From NCBI GenBank assembly GCA_938084845.1, contig CALKEB010000028.1, positions 1 through 64,000 on the forward strand: a stretch of DNA of 64,000 bases, read 5' to 3'. The notes below the pieces were generated by a model that was not told the origin of the DNA, made no database searches, and saw nothing but the letters and a program-made list of their open reading frames with translations. Position numbers and translations under genes: made by a program. This stretch comes from an uncultured Polaribacter sp. Its GTDB lineage: Bacteria > Bacteroidota > Bacteroidia > Flavobacteriales > Flavobacteriaceae. Below, piece by piece: positions 17,977-26,440 of the stretch (its first letter is position 1; the number at the start of each line of letters is the position of its first letter).

Positions 17977-19596
17977 TTGAAAAGAATATTTTTTTTATGC
18001 TTTATTATCTCTACTATTTCATTCTTTGCTCAACAAAAAAAGAAAATTAGTATAGAAAATGCAGACATCCAATACGCAGACGAACAAAAGTCTCCTGGAG
18101 CTACGATTCTTATCGGTAATGTAAGTATTAATCATGAAGGGATTAACCTAACTTGCCAACAAGCCCTACTCTATAAAAAACAAAATTTTTTTAAAGCAAT
18201 AGGAAATGTAATCATCAAACAAGGTGATTCAATAACACAAACTAGTAATTATTCAGATTATAATGCAAATACAAAACAAGCACTTTCATGGGGTAATGTA
18301 ATTTTAAAAGACCCTACAATGACCTTAACCACAGATACACTTCAATTTGACAGGGTTAATCAAAAATTATTTTATAGAGATTTTGCAACTATTGTAGACA
18401 ATACCAATACCTTAAAAAGTAAAAAAGGTAATTATTATTTAGAAAATAAGAAGTTTACAGCAAAAACTAGAGTTACCGTTAGTAACCCAGAGCATCATTT
18501 AGCATCTAATCATTTAGATTACTATACAGACTCTGGAATTGCCTATTTGTATGGACCTTCTACTATTACAAATACAAAGAACAACAATAAATTATACGCA
18601 GAAAAAGGTGTTTACAATACAAAAACAGATATTTCTCATTTTACAAAAAACGCTAAACTATATTTGAAGGAGAGAACTGTAGAAGGAGACAGTTTATTTT
18701 ATAATAAAAATAAGGGTTTTGCTTCAGCTACAAATAATATAAGAATTATAGATACAATTCAGAATTTCATAACGAAAGGAAACTATGCAGAACTTTTTGA
18801 AAAGAAAGACTCCTTATTTATCATCAAAAAAGCAGTAGCAATTTCTATCATCGAAAAAGATTCAATGTTTATCCATGGAGATACTTTGCTAGTTACAGGT
18901 AAACCTAAAAAACGTATTATAAGAACCTATCATAACGTAAAAATTTTTAAATCTGATTTACAAGGAAAGTGCGATTCAATTCACACCAACCAAGAAACTG
19001 GCTATACAAAGATGTATAAAAGTCCAGTAATTTGGTCAGATCAAAATCAAATAACAGGAGATAGTATTTTCTTACAATCTAATATAGAAACAGAAAAATT
19101 AGACTCTTTAAAGGTATTTAATAATGCATTTATTATCGCTAAAGATTCTTTAGCAAAAGAAGATTACAACCAAATAAAAGGTAGAAATATGTTTGGTAAG
19201 TTTATGGATAATAAATTAAAGCTTCTTTTGGTTAAAGGGAATGCCGAATCTATTTATTTTAATAGAAATACAGAAACACAAGTGCTAGAAACAATTACAA
19301 AAGAAGTTTCTAGTAATATTGAATTCACACTAGAAAACGGAGAAATTCAAACTATTAAATACCTTAAAAGTACCGATGGCAAAACCTACCCTCCTTCTCA
19401 ATTAGACGAAGAAGGCCGAAAAATTAAAGGTTTTATTTGGAGAGAAGATGAGCAACCTAAAAATAAAAACGATATTTTCATAAAAGATACGCAAAAGAAT
19501 AAAGCGCCTATAAAAAAGAAAGTTTTAGAAAAACCTTCATTATTTATTGATGAAAAAACTAAAAAGAAAACGAAACCAACTATCTTTGGTCAATAA
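17977..19596 (+). CDS. OstA/LptA-like periplasmic LPS-transport protein (TTG start)
   Basis: The frame begins with TTG at 17977 giving M/L-KRIFFLCFIISTISFFAQ, a plausible signal peptide; no earlier ATG fits. The body (about residues 22-470) consists of repeating beta-rich units typical of the OstA_2/LptA jellyroll, e.g. GNVIIKQGDSITQTSNYSDY and KGNYYLENKKFTAKTRV, and the tail is lysine-rich. I infer a bridge component carrying lipopolysaccharide across the periplasm, working with LptF-like permeases (26441). The stop at 19594-19596 is followed one base later by the next start. Length 539 aa is larger than enteric LptA, as usual in Bacteroidota. Confidence 0.8.
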   Translation: MKRIFFLCFIISTISFFAQQKKKISIENADIQYADEQKSPGATILIGNVSINHEGINLTCQQALLYKKQNFFKAIGNVIIKQGDSITQTSNYSDYNANTKQALSWGNVILKDPTMTLTTDTLQFDRVNQKLFYRDFATIVDNTNTLKSKKGNYYLENKKFTAKTRVTVSNPEHHLASNHLDYYTDSGIAYLYGPSTITNTKNNNKLYAEKGVYNTKTDISHFTKNAKLYLKERTVEGDSLFYNKNKGFASATNNIRIIDTIQNFITKGNYAELFEKKDSLFIIKKAVAISIIEKDSMFIHGDTLLVTGKPKKRIIRTYHNVKIFKSDLQGKCDSIHTNQETGYTKMYKSPVIWSDQNQITGDSIFLQSNIETEKLDSLKVFNNAFIIAKDSLAKEDYNQIKGRNMFGKFMDNKLKLLLVKGNAESIYFNRNTETQVLETITKEVSSNIEFTLENGEIQTIKYLKSTDGKTYPPSQLDEEGRKIKGFIWREDEQPKNKNDIFIKDTQKNKAPIKKKVLEKPSLFIDEKTKKKTKPTIFGQ

Positions 19597-19597
19597 T

Positions 19598-20776
19598 TTG
19601 AAATCAGATTTTTACAAATATCAAGCACAAACCTCTCCTCACCCCTTAGCTATAGAGGTTTCTCATGCCAAAGGTTCATACATTTATGACACTGATAATA
19701 AAGCGTATTTAGATTTTGTGGCTGGTGTTTCTGCAAATAGTATAGGTCATCATCATCCAGTAGTAAACGATGCCATTAAAAAGCAGTTAGATTCATACAC
19801 GCATGTAATGGTGTATGGTGAATTTATTCAAAAACCACAAGTCTCTCTTTGTAAACAACTAGCAACTACCCTCCCTAAATCCTTACAATCGGTTTATATA
19901 ACTAATTCTGGCACAGAAGCAACAGAGGGTGCTTTAAAATTAGCAAAAAGAATTACTGGAAGATCAGAAATTATAGCGGCTAAAAATTCTTATCATGGAA
20001 ATACCCAGGGAGCGATGAGTGTTTCTGGTGTAGAAAAGCAAAATGCAACGTTTAGACCTTTAATTCCAGGTATAAAATTTATTGCATTTAATTGTGATTT
20101 TTGTCTTCAAAAAATTACTGAAACTACGGCTGCAGTAATTTTAGAAACTATTCAAGGTGGTGCTGGTTTTATAGAACCTTATGCTAATTTTTTAACTAAA
20201 GTTAAACAGAAATGTGATGAAGTTGGTGCATTACTAATTTTAGATGAAATACAAACCGGAATTGGAAGAACAGGTAAATTTTGGGGATTTGAAAATTATA
20301 ATGTGATTCCAGATATAATTATTACAGGTAAAGGTTTAGGTGGAGGCATGCCAATTGGAGCATTCATAAGTTCTCAAGAAAGAATGAATCTTTTAACACA
20401 CCATCCTAAATTTGGACATATTTCTACATTTGCTGGTCACCCAGTTATTGCAGCAGCTGCAAATGCTACTATTCAGGTTATTTTAAATAATAATTTAGTG
20501 GCTGAAAGCTTACGCAAAGAAAAAATTATTCGAAATCAACTTCAACATTCTGCTATTAAAGAGATTAGAGGAAAAGGATTAATGTTAGCAGCCATTTTAG
20601 AATCTTCTGAGTTAGCGTCAAAAATTATCTTGAAATGTTTAGACAAAGGCTTACTACTGTTTTTCCTTTTATTTGAAGGGCGTGCCATGAGAATAACGCC
20701 ACCCCTAACAATTTCGGATAAAGAACTCATAAAAGGGTGTCAAATTATTTTAGAGGCAATTGAAGAATCTATTTAA
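19598..20776 (+). CDS. Class III PLP aminotransferase (acetylornithine/4-aminobutyrate type)
   Basis: The track start at 19547 overlaps the OstA-like gene by 50 bp and adds a lysine-rich stretch foreign to the family. The TTG at 19598, one base after the upstream stop, begins LKSDFYKYQAQTSPHPLAIEVSHAKG, which matches family N-termini, giving 392 aa. Active-site features are VYITNSGTEATEGALKLAK, LDEIQTGIGRTGKFWGFE and the PLP lysine in ITGKGLGGGMPIGAF. It transfers an amino group from an omega-amino donor to 2-oxoglutarate; substrate could be ornithine, GABA or beta-alanine. Translational coupling with the upstream gene is likely. Confidence 0.85.
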   Translation: MKSDFYKYQAQTSPHPLAIEVSHAKGSYIYDTDNKAYLDFVAGVSANSIGHHHPVVNDAIKKQLDSYTHVMVYGEFIQKPQVSLCKQLATTLPKSLQSVYITNSGTEATEGALKLAKRITGRSEIIAAKNSYHGNTQGAMSVSGVEKQNATFRPLIPGIKFIAFNCDFCLQKITETTAAVILETIQGGAGFIEPYANFLTKVKQKCDEVGALLILDEIQTGIGRTGKFWGFENYNVIPDIIITGKGLGGGMPIGAFISSQERMNLLTHHPKFGHISTFAGHPVIAAAANATIQVILNNNLVAESLRKEKIIRNQLQHSAIKEIRGKGLMLAAILESSELASKIILKCLDKGLLLFFLLFEGRAMRITPPLTISDKELIKGCQIILEAIEESI

Positions 20777-20816
20777 GTTATTTTTTAAAATAGAAAAGAA
20801 TAAATTTTAAAAACCA

Positions 20817-22205
20817 TTAATCAATTAATTCAGTTTTTGTTTTAATTAGCTGTAAGGTAAGTTTATTAAAACGTATGAATAAAAGAATTGATGCTGTTGT
20901 TAAACCTGCTAATAAACCTAACCAAATACCAAAACTACCATACATTTCTTCTGAGCCCAAATAATAAGAAACAGGGAACCCTATACACCAATAAGAGATA
21001 AATGTAAGGATTGTTGGTATTTTTACATCCTGCAAGCCACGTAAAGCGCCTAAAACAACAACTTGAATACTGTCTGATATTTGAAAAAAAGCAGCAGCTA
21101 TTAACAGTTTTGACGCAATAGCAATAACCTCCATATTGTCTGTATAATTTAACTCATCTGTCAAATCAACATAAATCATTGGCATTATATCATGAAAAAT
21201 AAAAAATAGTATGGCAAAAATAGTGGCAAAAATCATCCCTAACAAAAAGATAGAAAATGCAATTCTTCTTAATTCTTTAAAATTTTGTAGGCCTTTTTGA
21301 TTACCAACTCTAATCATAGAAGCAACACTTAATCCCATTGCTACCATAAAAGTCATTGAAGATAGGTTTAGTGCAATTTGATTTGCTGCTTGTGGGTTTT
21401 TGCCTAATAAACCACTCAACCAAATAGCTGCTGTAAAAATAGCTGCCTCAAAAAACATTTGCATGGCACTTAATGACCCTAAATTTATAATCTTTTTTAA
21501 CATTAACAAATCCAATACAAAGAACTTAATGTTGCTAACTATAGGTTTAGACCGTTCTTTATAAAACATTAAAATCCATAAATACAATACCATCACAAAT
21601 CGTGATGCCAAAGTTCCATAAGCAGCACCTACAATTCCTAATTCAGGAAAGCCGAATTTTCCAAAAATCAATAAATAATTTAATACCACATTAATAATGT
21701 TTGCGAGTAATGTAGCATACATTGGGTATTTAGTCATAGACATACCATCACTAAATTGTTTAATAGCTTGAAAAATTATTAAAGGAATTAAAGAAAATGC
21801 TACTAAATCTAAGTAAGGTATCGCCAATTCTACAACCTCTTTAGGTTGTTTCATCAAATATAAAATTGGTTTAGCAAAATAGACCATTAAAAAAAGTAGA
21901 ATTCCTAAAACCGTACATAGAAACAAACCACTTTTATAAGCTGCTCTAGCTTGTTTTAAGTTATTAGAAGAATCTGCTTCTGCTATTAATGGCGTTATTG
22001 CAGTAGAAAAACCAATTCCTATAGACATCGCAATAAACATAAAACTATTTCCTAGAGAAACAGCAGCTAACTCAGCAGTACCCAACTGGCCTACCATAAT
22101 ATTGTCTATAAACGCTACAAAAGTATGACCTAACATTCCTAAAATAACTGGTGCTGCTAATGTCCAATTGTATTTAAATTCTGAAGTATACTGCGTTAGG
22201 TTCAA
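20817..22205 (-). CDS. MATE-family multidrug/Na+ antiporter
   Basis: The 462-aa protein is composed almost wholly of hydrophobic helices with the two-fold MATE repeat: an N-half with AAPVILGMLGHTFVAFIDNIMVGQLGTAELAAVSLGNS and a C-half with LGSLSAMQMFFEAAIFTAAIWLSG. This is the usual start of NorM-like exporters, which expel cationic compounds using Na+ or H+. It is convergent with the aminotransferase gene (41 bp between stops, no clear terminator) and divergent from tpx. Confidence 0.95.
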   Translation of the reverse strand: MNLTQYTSEFKYNWTLAAPVILGMLGHTFVAFIDNIMVGQLGTAELAAVSLGNSFMFIAMSIGIGFSTAITPLIAEADSSNNLKQARAAYKSGLFLCTVLGILLFLMVYFAKPILYLMKQPKEVVELAIPYLDLVAFSLIPLIIFQAIKQFSDGMSMTKYPMYATLLANIINVVLNYLLIFGKFGFPELGIVGAAYGTLASRFVMVLYLWILMFYKERSKPIVSNIKFFVLDLLMLKKIINLGSLSAMQMFFEAAIFTAAIWLSGLLGKNPQAANQIALNLSSMTFMVAMGLSVASMIRVGNQKGLQNFKELRRIAFSIFLLGMIFATIFAILFFIFHDIMPMIYVDLTDELNYTDNMEVIAIASKLLIAAAFFQISDSIQVVVLGALRGLQDVKIPTILTFISYWCIGFPVSYYLGSEEMYGSFGIWLGLLAGLTTASILLFIRFNKLTLQLIKTKTELID

Positions 22206-22305
22206 ATTTTATCTTATATTTTCAAATGCGAATATACGTATTAGAAATACATTTTATTAAAGAGAACTTCACAGTTTTATAAAGAATTTTCTCGATAAAA
22301 TTAAG

Positions 22306-22313
22306 TACTTTTG
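22306..22313 (+). promoter_or_regulatory. -7 box for tpx operon
   Basis: TACTTTTG is an exact TAnnTTTG and ends 18 nt before the tpx ATG. The TTG used as start in the ORF track (22311) lies inside this box, which argues against that start. Confidence 0.5.
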
Positions 22314-22331
22314 AATAACAAAATTAAAAAA

Positions 22332-22829
22332 ATGGCGAAGATAACACTTGGTGGAAATCCAATTCAAATTAGTGGAAATTTACCAAATATTGGTGATAAT
22401 GCAGTAGACTTTACATTAAGAACAACTGCGTTAAAAGAAAAGTCGCTATCCGATTATTTAGGTAAAACGATATTACTTAATATTTTTCCAAGTGTAGACA
22501 CTAGTGTTTGTGCTAAATCTGTCAGAGTTTTTAATAAGAAAGCTTCAGAAATAGACCACTGTGTTGTTTTATGTATTTCTAAAGATCTTCCTTTTGCGCA
22601 AGCACGTTTTTGTGGTGCAGAAGGAATTGATAATGTAGAAATGCTATCCGATTTTAAAACGGGCTCTTTTGGAGAAGATCATGGTGTTACTATAAAAGAT
22701 AGTAATTTTAAAGGACTACATGCAAGAGCTATCATTATTATAGATAGGAATGGTAAAATTAAATATACAGAACAAGTTGCTGAAATTGGGAACGAACCAA
22801 ATTATGAAGCAGCATTAAAAGCAATGTAG
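22332..22829 (+). CDS. tpx: Thiol peroxidase Tpx (atypical 2-Cys peroxiredoxin)
   Basis: Starting at the ATG at 22332 (MAKITLGGNPIQISGNLP) the protein is 165 aa; the track's upstream TTG falls in a promoter box. The peroxidatic cysteine is Cys60 in PSVDTSVCAKSVR and the resolving one Cys94 in PFAQARFCGAEG, the same spacing as Escherichia coli Tpx (61/95). It reduces hydroperoxides in the cytoplasm with thioredoxin. The last bases adjoin the dgkA-like start (1 bp gap), so the genes are co-transcribed. Confidence 0.95.
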   Translation: MAKITLGGNPIQISGNLPNIGDNAVDFTLRTTALKEKSLSDYLGKTILLNIFPSVDTSVCAKSVRVFNKKASEIDHCVVLCISKDLPFAQARFCGAEGIDNVEMLSDFKTGSFGEDHGVTIKDSNFKGLHARAIIIIDRNGKIKYTEQVAEIGNEPNYEAALKAM

Positions 22830-22830
22830 T

Positions 22831-23211
22831 ATGAAAGATCCAAACGATGGTTTTTTTATGGGAAGACTAAAAAGTTTAAAATTTGCTTTTAAAGGTTTAT
22901 GGATTTTAGTTACCACAGAAGATAGTATAAAGGTGCAGCTTTTTGTTTCCCTAATTGCATTTATATTAGGAATAACATTCGATATTTCACTTATGGAATG
23001 GGCTATACAATTCCTAGCAATAGGTTTAGTTTTAGTTGCTGAGGCTGCTAATTCTGCAATAGAAGAAGTCTCTGATTTTATACATCCAGAATTTCATGAA
23101 AAAATTGGAAGAATTAAAGATATTGCTGCAGGTACTCCTGCATTTGCAGCAATAATATCGCTAATCATTGCAGGTATTATTTATGTACCGAAAGTATTTA
23201 TATTATTTTAA
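22831..23211 (+). CDS. Diacylglycerol kinase-family membrane protein
   Basis: This 126-aa protein has an N-terminal amphipathic region, three hydrophobic helices and the DgkA signature VAEAANSAIEEVSDFI followed by KIGRIKDIAAGTPAFAA, matching E-x-x-NSAIE and K-D-x-AAGAVL of the family. It phosphorylates diacylglycerol or undecaprenol in the inner membrane; Bacteroidota versions could be either. It is tightly placed between tpx and ftsK. Confidence 0.9.
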   Translation: MKDPNDGFFMGRLKSLKFAFKGLWILVTTEDSIKVQLFVSLIAFILGITFDISLMEWAIQFLAIGLVLVAEAANSAIEEVSDFIHPEFHEKIGRIKDIAAGTPAFAAIISLIIAGIIYVPKVFILF

Positions 23212-23252
23212 TCAAATATGTATATTTACTTTTTAATTTTTTATAATTTTTA

Positions 23253-25688
23253 ATGCCAAAAACAAAACCAAATACTTCTAAAGTAGAAGAAAAAACTTCT
23301 ATTTTTAATTTCTTAAAAACAAGGCAAACTCAAAATATCATTGGCTTGTTTTTACTTCTATTTTCTCTTTTTTTGTGTATTGCTTTTATTTCCTTTTTCT
23401 TCAACTGGCAAACGGATCAGAGTACGTTAAACTACTTCACAGACAAGTCTATTAAAAGTAATAATCTATTAGGTAAAATTGGCGCCAACTTAAGTCATTT
23501 CTTTATTTACAAAGGGTTCGGTCTTGCTGCTTTTGTAATTGTATATCAATTTTTGATTACAGGATTTTATATTATTATAAAAAGAAAAATCTCGAAAATT
23601 ATAATTTCTTGGAATTGGGGCTTAATTTCCATGTTATGGCTTACAATCACATTAGGCTTTTTAAATAAAAAATATGCCTTATTCTCTGGTGTTATCGGTT
23701 TTGAATTAAATAATTATTTACAAACATTTTTAGGTAAGACTGGATTAAGTATCGTTTTACTGTTTTTATTTTTTGCATATCTAATTTTAAGGTATAAGAT
23801 TACTATTGACAAGTATTTAGAGGCTTGGAAAGCAAAAAGAATGGCTCAAAAAGAACTAGCTTCTAAGGCATCTGATAACGAAAAAGATGACATTGAAAGT
23901 TCTGTTACTAGCAGTACGCTTAGTGTTGATAAGGAACCATTAGAAGAAACAAAATCTGAGTTTGAATTATCAGTAGAAAACTTAAAACCTACAATTTCTA
24001 ACCATTCTGATGTACAATCAAAAGAATCAATTGAACTAAAAATTGAAGAAGAAAAAAATACTGTATTTAATACAAAAGAAAAGACTACCCCTGAGAAAGA
24101 AGTGGCTATTGATATAGAAATCTCTGAAGAAGAAGAACATTCAACGGAGAATCTATCTGATAAAATACTTAAAGATTTTGGAGAATTTGACCCAACACTA
24201 GAGCTTTCTAATTTTCGATTCCCAACATTTAATTTATTAAAACAATACAACGAAAGTATTTCTATAGACCCAGAAGAATTAGAGGCTAATAAGAATAAAA
24301 TTGTAGAAACGTTAAAAAATTACAAAATTGGAATTGCAGAGATTAAAGCAACTGTTGGACCAACAATTACTTTATATGAAATTGTACCTGAAGCTGGTAT
24401 TCGTATTTCTAAGATTAAAAATTTAGAAGACGATATTGCACTTTCTTTATCAGCACTAGGAATTCGTATCATTGCTCCCATTCCCGGAAAAGGAACCATA
24501 GGTATAGAAGTGCCTAATAAAAATGCAACCATAGTGTCTATGCACTCTGCTATTTCATCAAAAAAATTTCAAGAATCTCAGATGGAGCTTCCTATAGCTT
24601 TAGGAAAAACAATTTCTAATGAAACATTTGTAGTAGATTTAGCAAAAATGCCTCACTTATTAATGGCTGGTGCAACAGGACAAGGAAAATCTGTTGGTTT
24701 AAATGCTGTTTTAACATCATTATTGTATAAAAAACATCCTGCAGAGGTAAAATTCGTTTTGGTAGATCCTAAAAAAGTAGAACTTACCCTATTCAATAAA
24801 ATAGAAAGACATTATTTAGCTAAATTACCAGATACCGATGATGCCATCATAACCGATACAACCAAAGTTGTACATACCTTAAATTCTTTGTGTATCGAAA
24901 TGGATAATCGCTACGATTTATTAAAATCGGCTATGGTTCGTAATATCAAAGAATACAATCAAAAGTTTAAAAAACGTAAATTAAATCCAAACGACGGACA
25001 TCAATTTTTACCCTACATTGTTTTGGTAATTGATGAATTTGCAGATTTAATTATGACTGCAGGTAAAGAAGTAGAAACCCCAATTGCAAGGTTAGCACAG
25101 CTTGCAAGAGCAATTGGTATTCACTTAATTGTTGCAACTCAAAGACCTTCTGTAAATGTAATTACAGGAATTATAAAAGCTAATTTTCCTGCAAGAATTG
25201 CATTTAGAGTAACCTCTAAAATAGACTCAAGAACAATTTTAGATGCAGGAGGTGCAGACCAACTTATAGGAAGAGGAGATTTATTATACACCAATGGAAA
25301 TTCAATTACTCGAATTCAGTGTGCATTTGTAGATACTCCAGAAGTAGAAAAAATAACTGATTTCATAGGTTCTCAAAAAGCATATTCAGAAGCACATTTA
25401 TTACCAGAATATGTAGATGATGAAAATGGCACAAGTATTGATATTGATATCGAAGATAGAGATAAACTATTTAAAGAAGCCGCAGAAATTATTATAACTG
25501 CTCAACAGGGCTCTGCTTCTTTATTACAAAGAAAATTAAAATTAGGATACAATAGAGCTGGACGTTTAATAGATCAATTAGAAGCTGCTGGTATTGTTGG
25601 AGGTTTTGAAGGGAGTAAAGCTAGGCAAGTTTTAATTCCTGATTTTATAGCGCTAGAACAGTTATTAGAAAACGAAAAAAACAACTAA
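23253..25688 (+). CDS. ftsK: DNA translocase FtsK/SpoIIIE
   Basis: The 811-aa protein has four hydrophobic segments in residues 1-195, a charged linker (about 200-310, rich in Glu/Lys/Ser), then the translocase motor with Walker A GATGQGKSVGLN, Walker B YIVLVIDEFADLIMT and VATQRPSVNVITG, and a C-terminal winged-helix gamma domain (KLKLGYNRAGRLIDQLEAAGIVG) that reads polar KOPS-type sequences. It pumps chromosome termini through the septum and couples division with dimer resolution. The linker is much shorter than in E. coli. It lies in the tpx-dgkA-ftsK-lolA run. Confidence 0.96.
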   Translation: MPKTKPNTSKVEEKTSIFNFLKTRQTQNIIGLFLLLFSLFLCIAFISFFFNWQTDQSTLNYFTDKSIKSNNLLGKIGANLSHFFIYKGFGLAAFVIVYQFLITGFYIIIKRKISKIIISWNWGLISMLWLTITLGFLNKKYALFSGVIGFELNNYLQTFLGKTGLSIVLLFLFFAYLILRYKITIDKYLEAWKAKRMAQKELASKASDNEKDDIESSVTSSTLSVDKEPLEETKSEFELSVENLKPTISNHSDVQSKESIELKIEEEKNTVFNTKEKTTPEKEVAIDIEISEEEEHSTENLSDKILKDFGEFDPTLELSNFRFPTFNLLKQYNESISIDPEELEANKNKIVETLKNYKIGIAEIKATVGPTITLYEIVPEAGIRISKIKNLEDDIALSLSALGIRIIAPIPGKGTIGIEVPNKNATIVSMHSAISSKKFQESQMELPIALGKTISNETFVVDLAKMPHLLMAGATGQGKSVGLNAVLTSLLYKKHPAEVKFVLVDPKKVELTLFNKIERHYLAKLPDTDDAIITDTTKVVHTLNSLCIEMDNRYDLLKSAMVRNIKEYNQKFKKRKLNPNDGHQFLPYIVLVIDEFADLIMTAGKEVETPIARLAQLARAIGIHLIVATQRPSVNVITGIIKANFPARIAFRVTSKIDSRTILDAGGADQLIGRGDLLYTNGNSITRIQCAFVDTPEVEKITDFIGSQKAYSEAHLLPEYVDDENGTSIDIDIEDRDKLFKEAAEIIITAQQGSASLLQRKLKLGYNRAGRLIDQLEAAGIVGGFEGSKARQVLIPDFIALEQLLENEKNN

Positions 25689-25719
25689 TACATCTTTAAA
25701 AGATGTTAAATTAATTTAA

Positions 25720-26376
25720 ATGAGGAAATTAGTTATTGTAGGATTATACTTAATGTGTTCAAGTTTTATTTTTTCACAGAACTCTTTAGAAGCAAAATCA
25801 ATTTTAGATGAAGTTTCAACAAAGATGGCTGCATACCAAAATATGTTTATTAGCTTTAGCCAAACACTCAGTAATGAAGAAGCTGGTATTCTTGAAGGTG
25901 ATGAACCACCTATTAAAGGAGAAATACATTTAATGGGAGAAAAATACAGCTTAAAGTATTTGGGAAATACGTTCATCTATGATGGCAAAAAACTTTATAT
26001 CATAAATAATGAAGAAAAAGAAGTGGCTATATCTGAAGGAGACTTAAGTGCAGACGATGGTTTTATTTACCCTTCAAAACTTTTTACTTTTTACCAAGAA
26101 GGATATAATTTTGAACTAGGAAAAATTAAAAATTATAAGGGTAGAAAAATTCAGTTTGTAACCCTAAATCCTATCGATAGCAATTCTGATATCATTAAAG
26201 TAGAACTGGGTATTGATGCAAAAACTAAGCATATTTACAAATTGATCCAAACAGGTTCTAATGGAGCCAAAACAAGTTTCACCATCACAACATTTAAAAA
26301 CAATCAAGCTATTTCTGATGATTTTTTTACGTTTAACGAACAAAAATATTTAGAGCAGAATTACACCATTGATTAA
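25720..26376 (+). CDS. LolA-like outer-membrane lipoprotein carrier
   Basis: The 218-aa protein has a signal peptide (MRKLVIVGLYLMCSSFIFSQ) and the open beta-barrel pattern of the LolA family, e.g. SKMAAYQNMFISFSQTL at the N-terminus, GEIHLMGEKYSLKY and IKNYKGRKIQFVTLNPID. It is inferred to shuttle lipoproteins through the periplasm. The gene starts 31 nt after ftsK, and a strong hairpin follows its stop by about 25 nt. Confidence 0.85.
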   Translation: MRKLVIVGLYLMCSSFIFSQNSLEAKSILDEVSTKMAAYQNMFISFSQTLSNEEAGILEGDEPPIKGEIHLMGEKYSLKYLGNTFIYDGKKLYIINNEEKEVAISEGDLSADDGFIYPSKLFTFYQEGYNFELGKIKNYKGRKIQFVTLNPIDSNSDIIKVELGIDAKTKHIYKLIQTGSNGAKTSFTITTFKNNQAISDDFFTFNEQKYLEQNYTID

Positions 26377-26400
26377 TTATTTCAATTAACAGAAAATTAA

Positions 26401-26440
26401 TAGCATCTTACATTTTAAGATGCTATTTTTGTTTTTTTTT
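26401..26440 (+). terminator. Hairpin plus T tract between lolA and lptF-like gene
   Basis: TAGCATCTTA-CATTT-TAAGATGCTA forms a perfect 10-bp stem, followed by T5-G-T10. It has the form of an intrinsic terminator for lolA but ends directly at the start codon of the next gene, so it may instead attenuate expression. Confidence 0.75.

Noticed and set aside
22311-22331. TTG start for tpx proposed by the track
   Set aside because: It lies in an exact -7 box and adds seven residues not found in Tpx; ATG 22332 restores the standard N-terminus.
23846-24250. 134-aa minus-strand ORF inside ftsK
   Set aside because: It is serine-rich low-complexity sequence antisense to the charged FtsK linker, as expected of a shadow frame.
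26420-26440. ATG 26420 as start of the lptF-like gene
   Set aside because: It sits in the hairpin stem and T tract and encodes only MLFLFFF; ATG 26441 matches the family.
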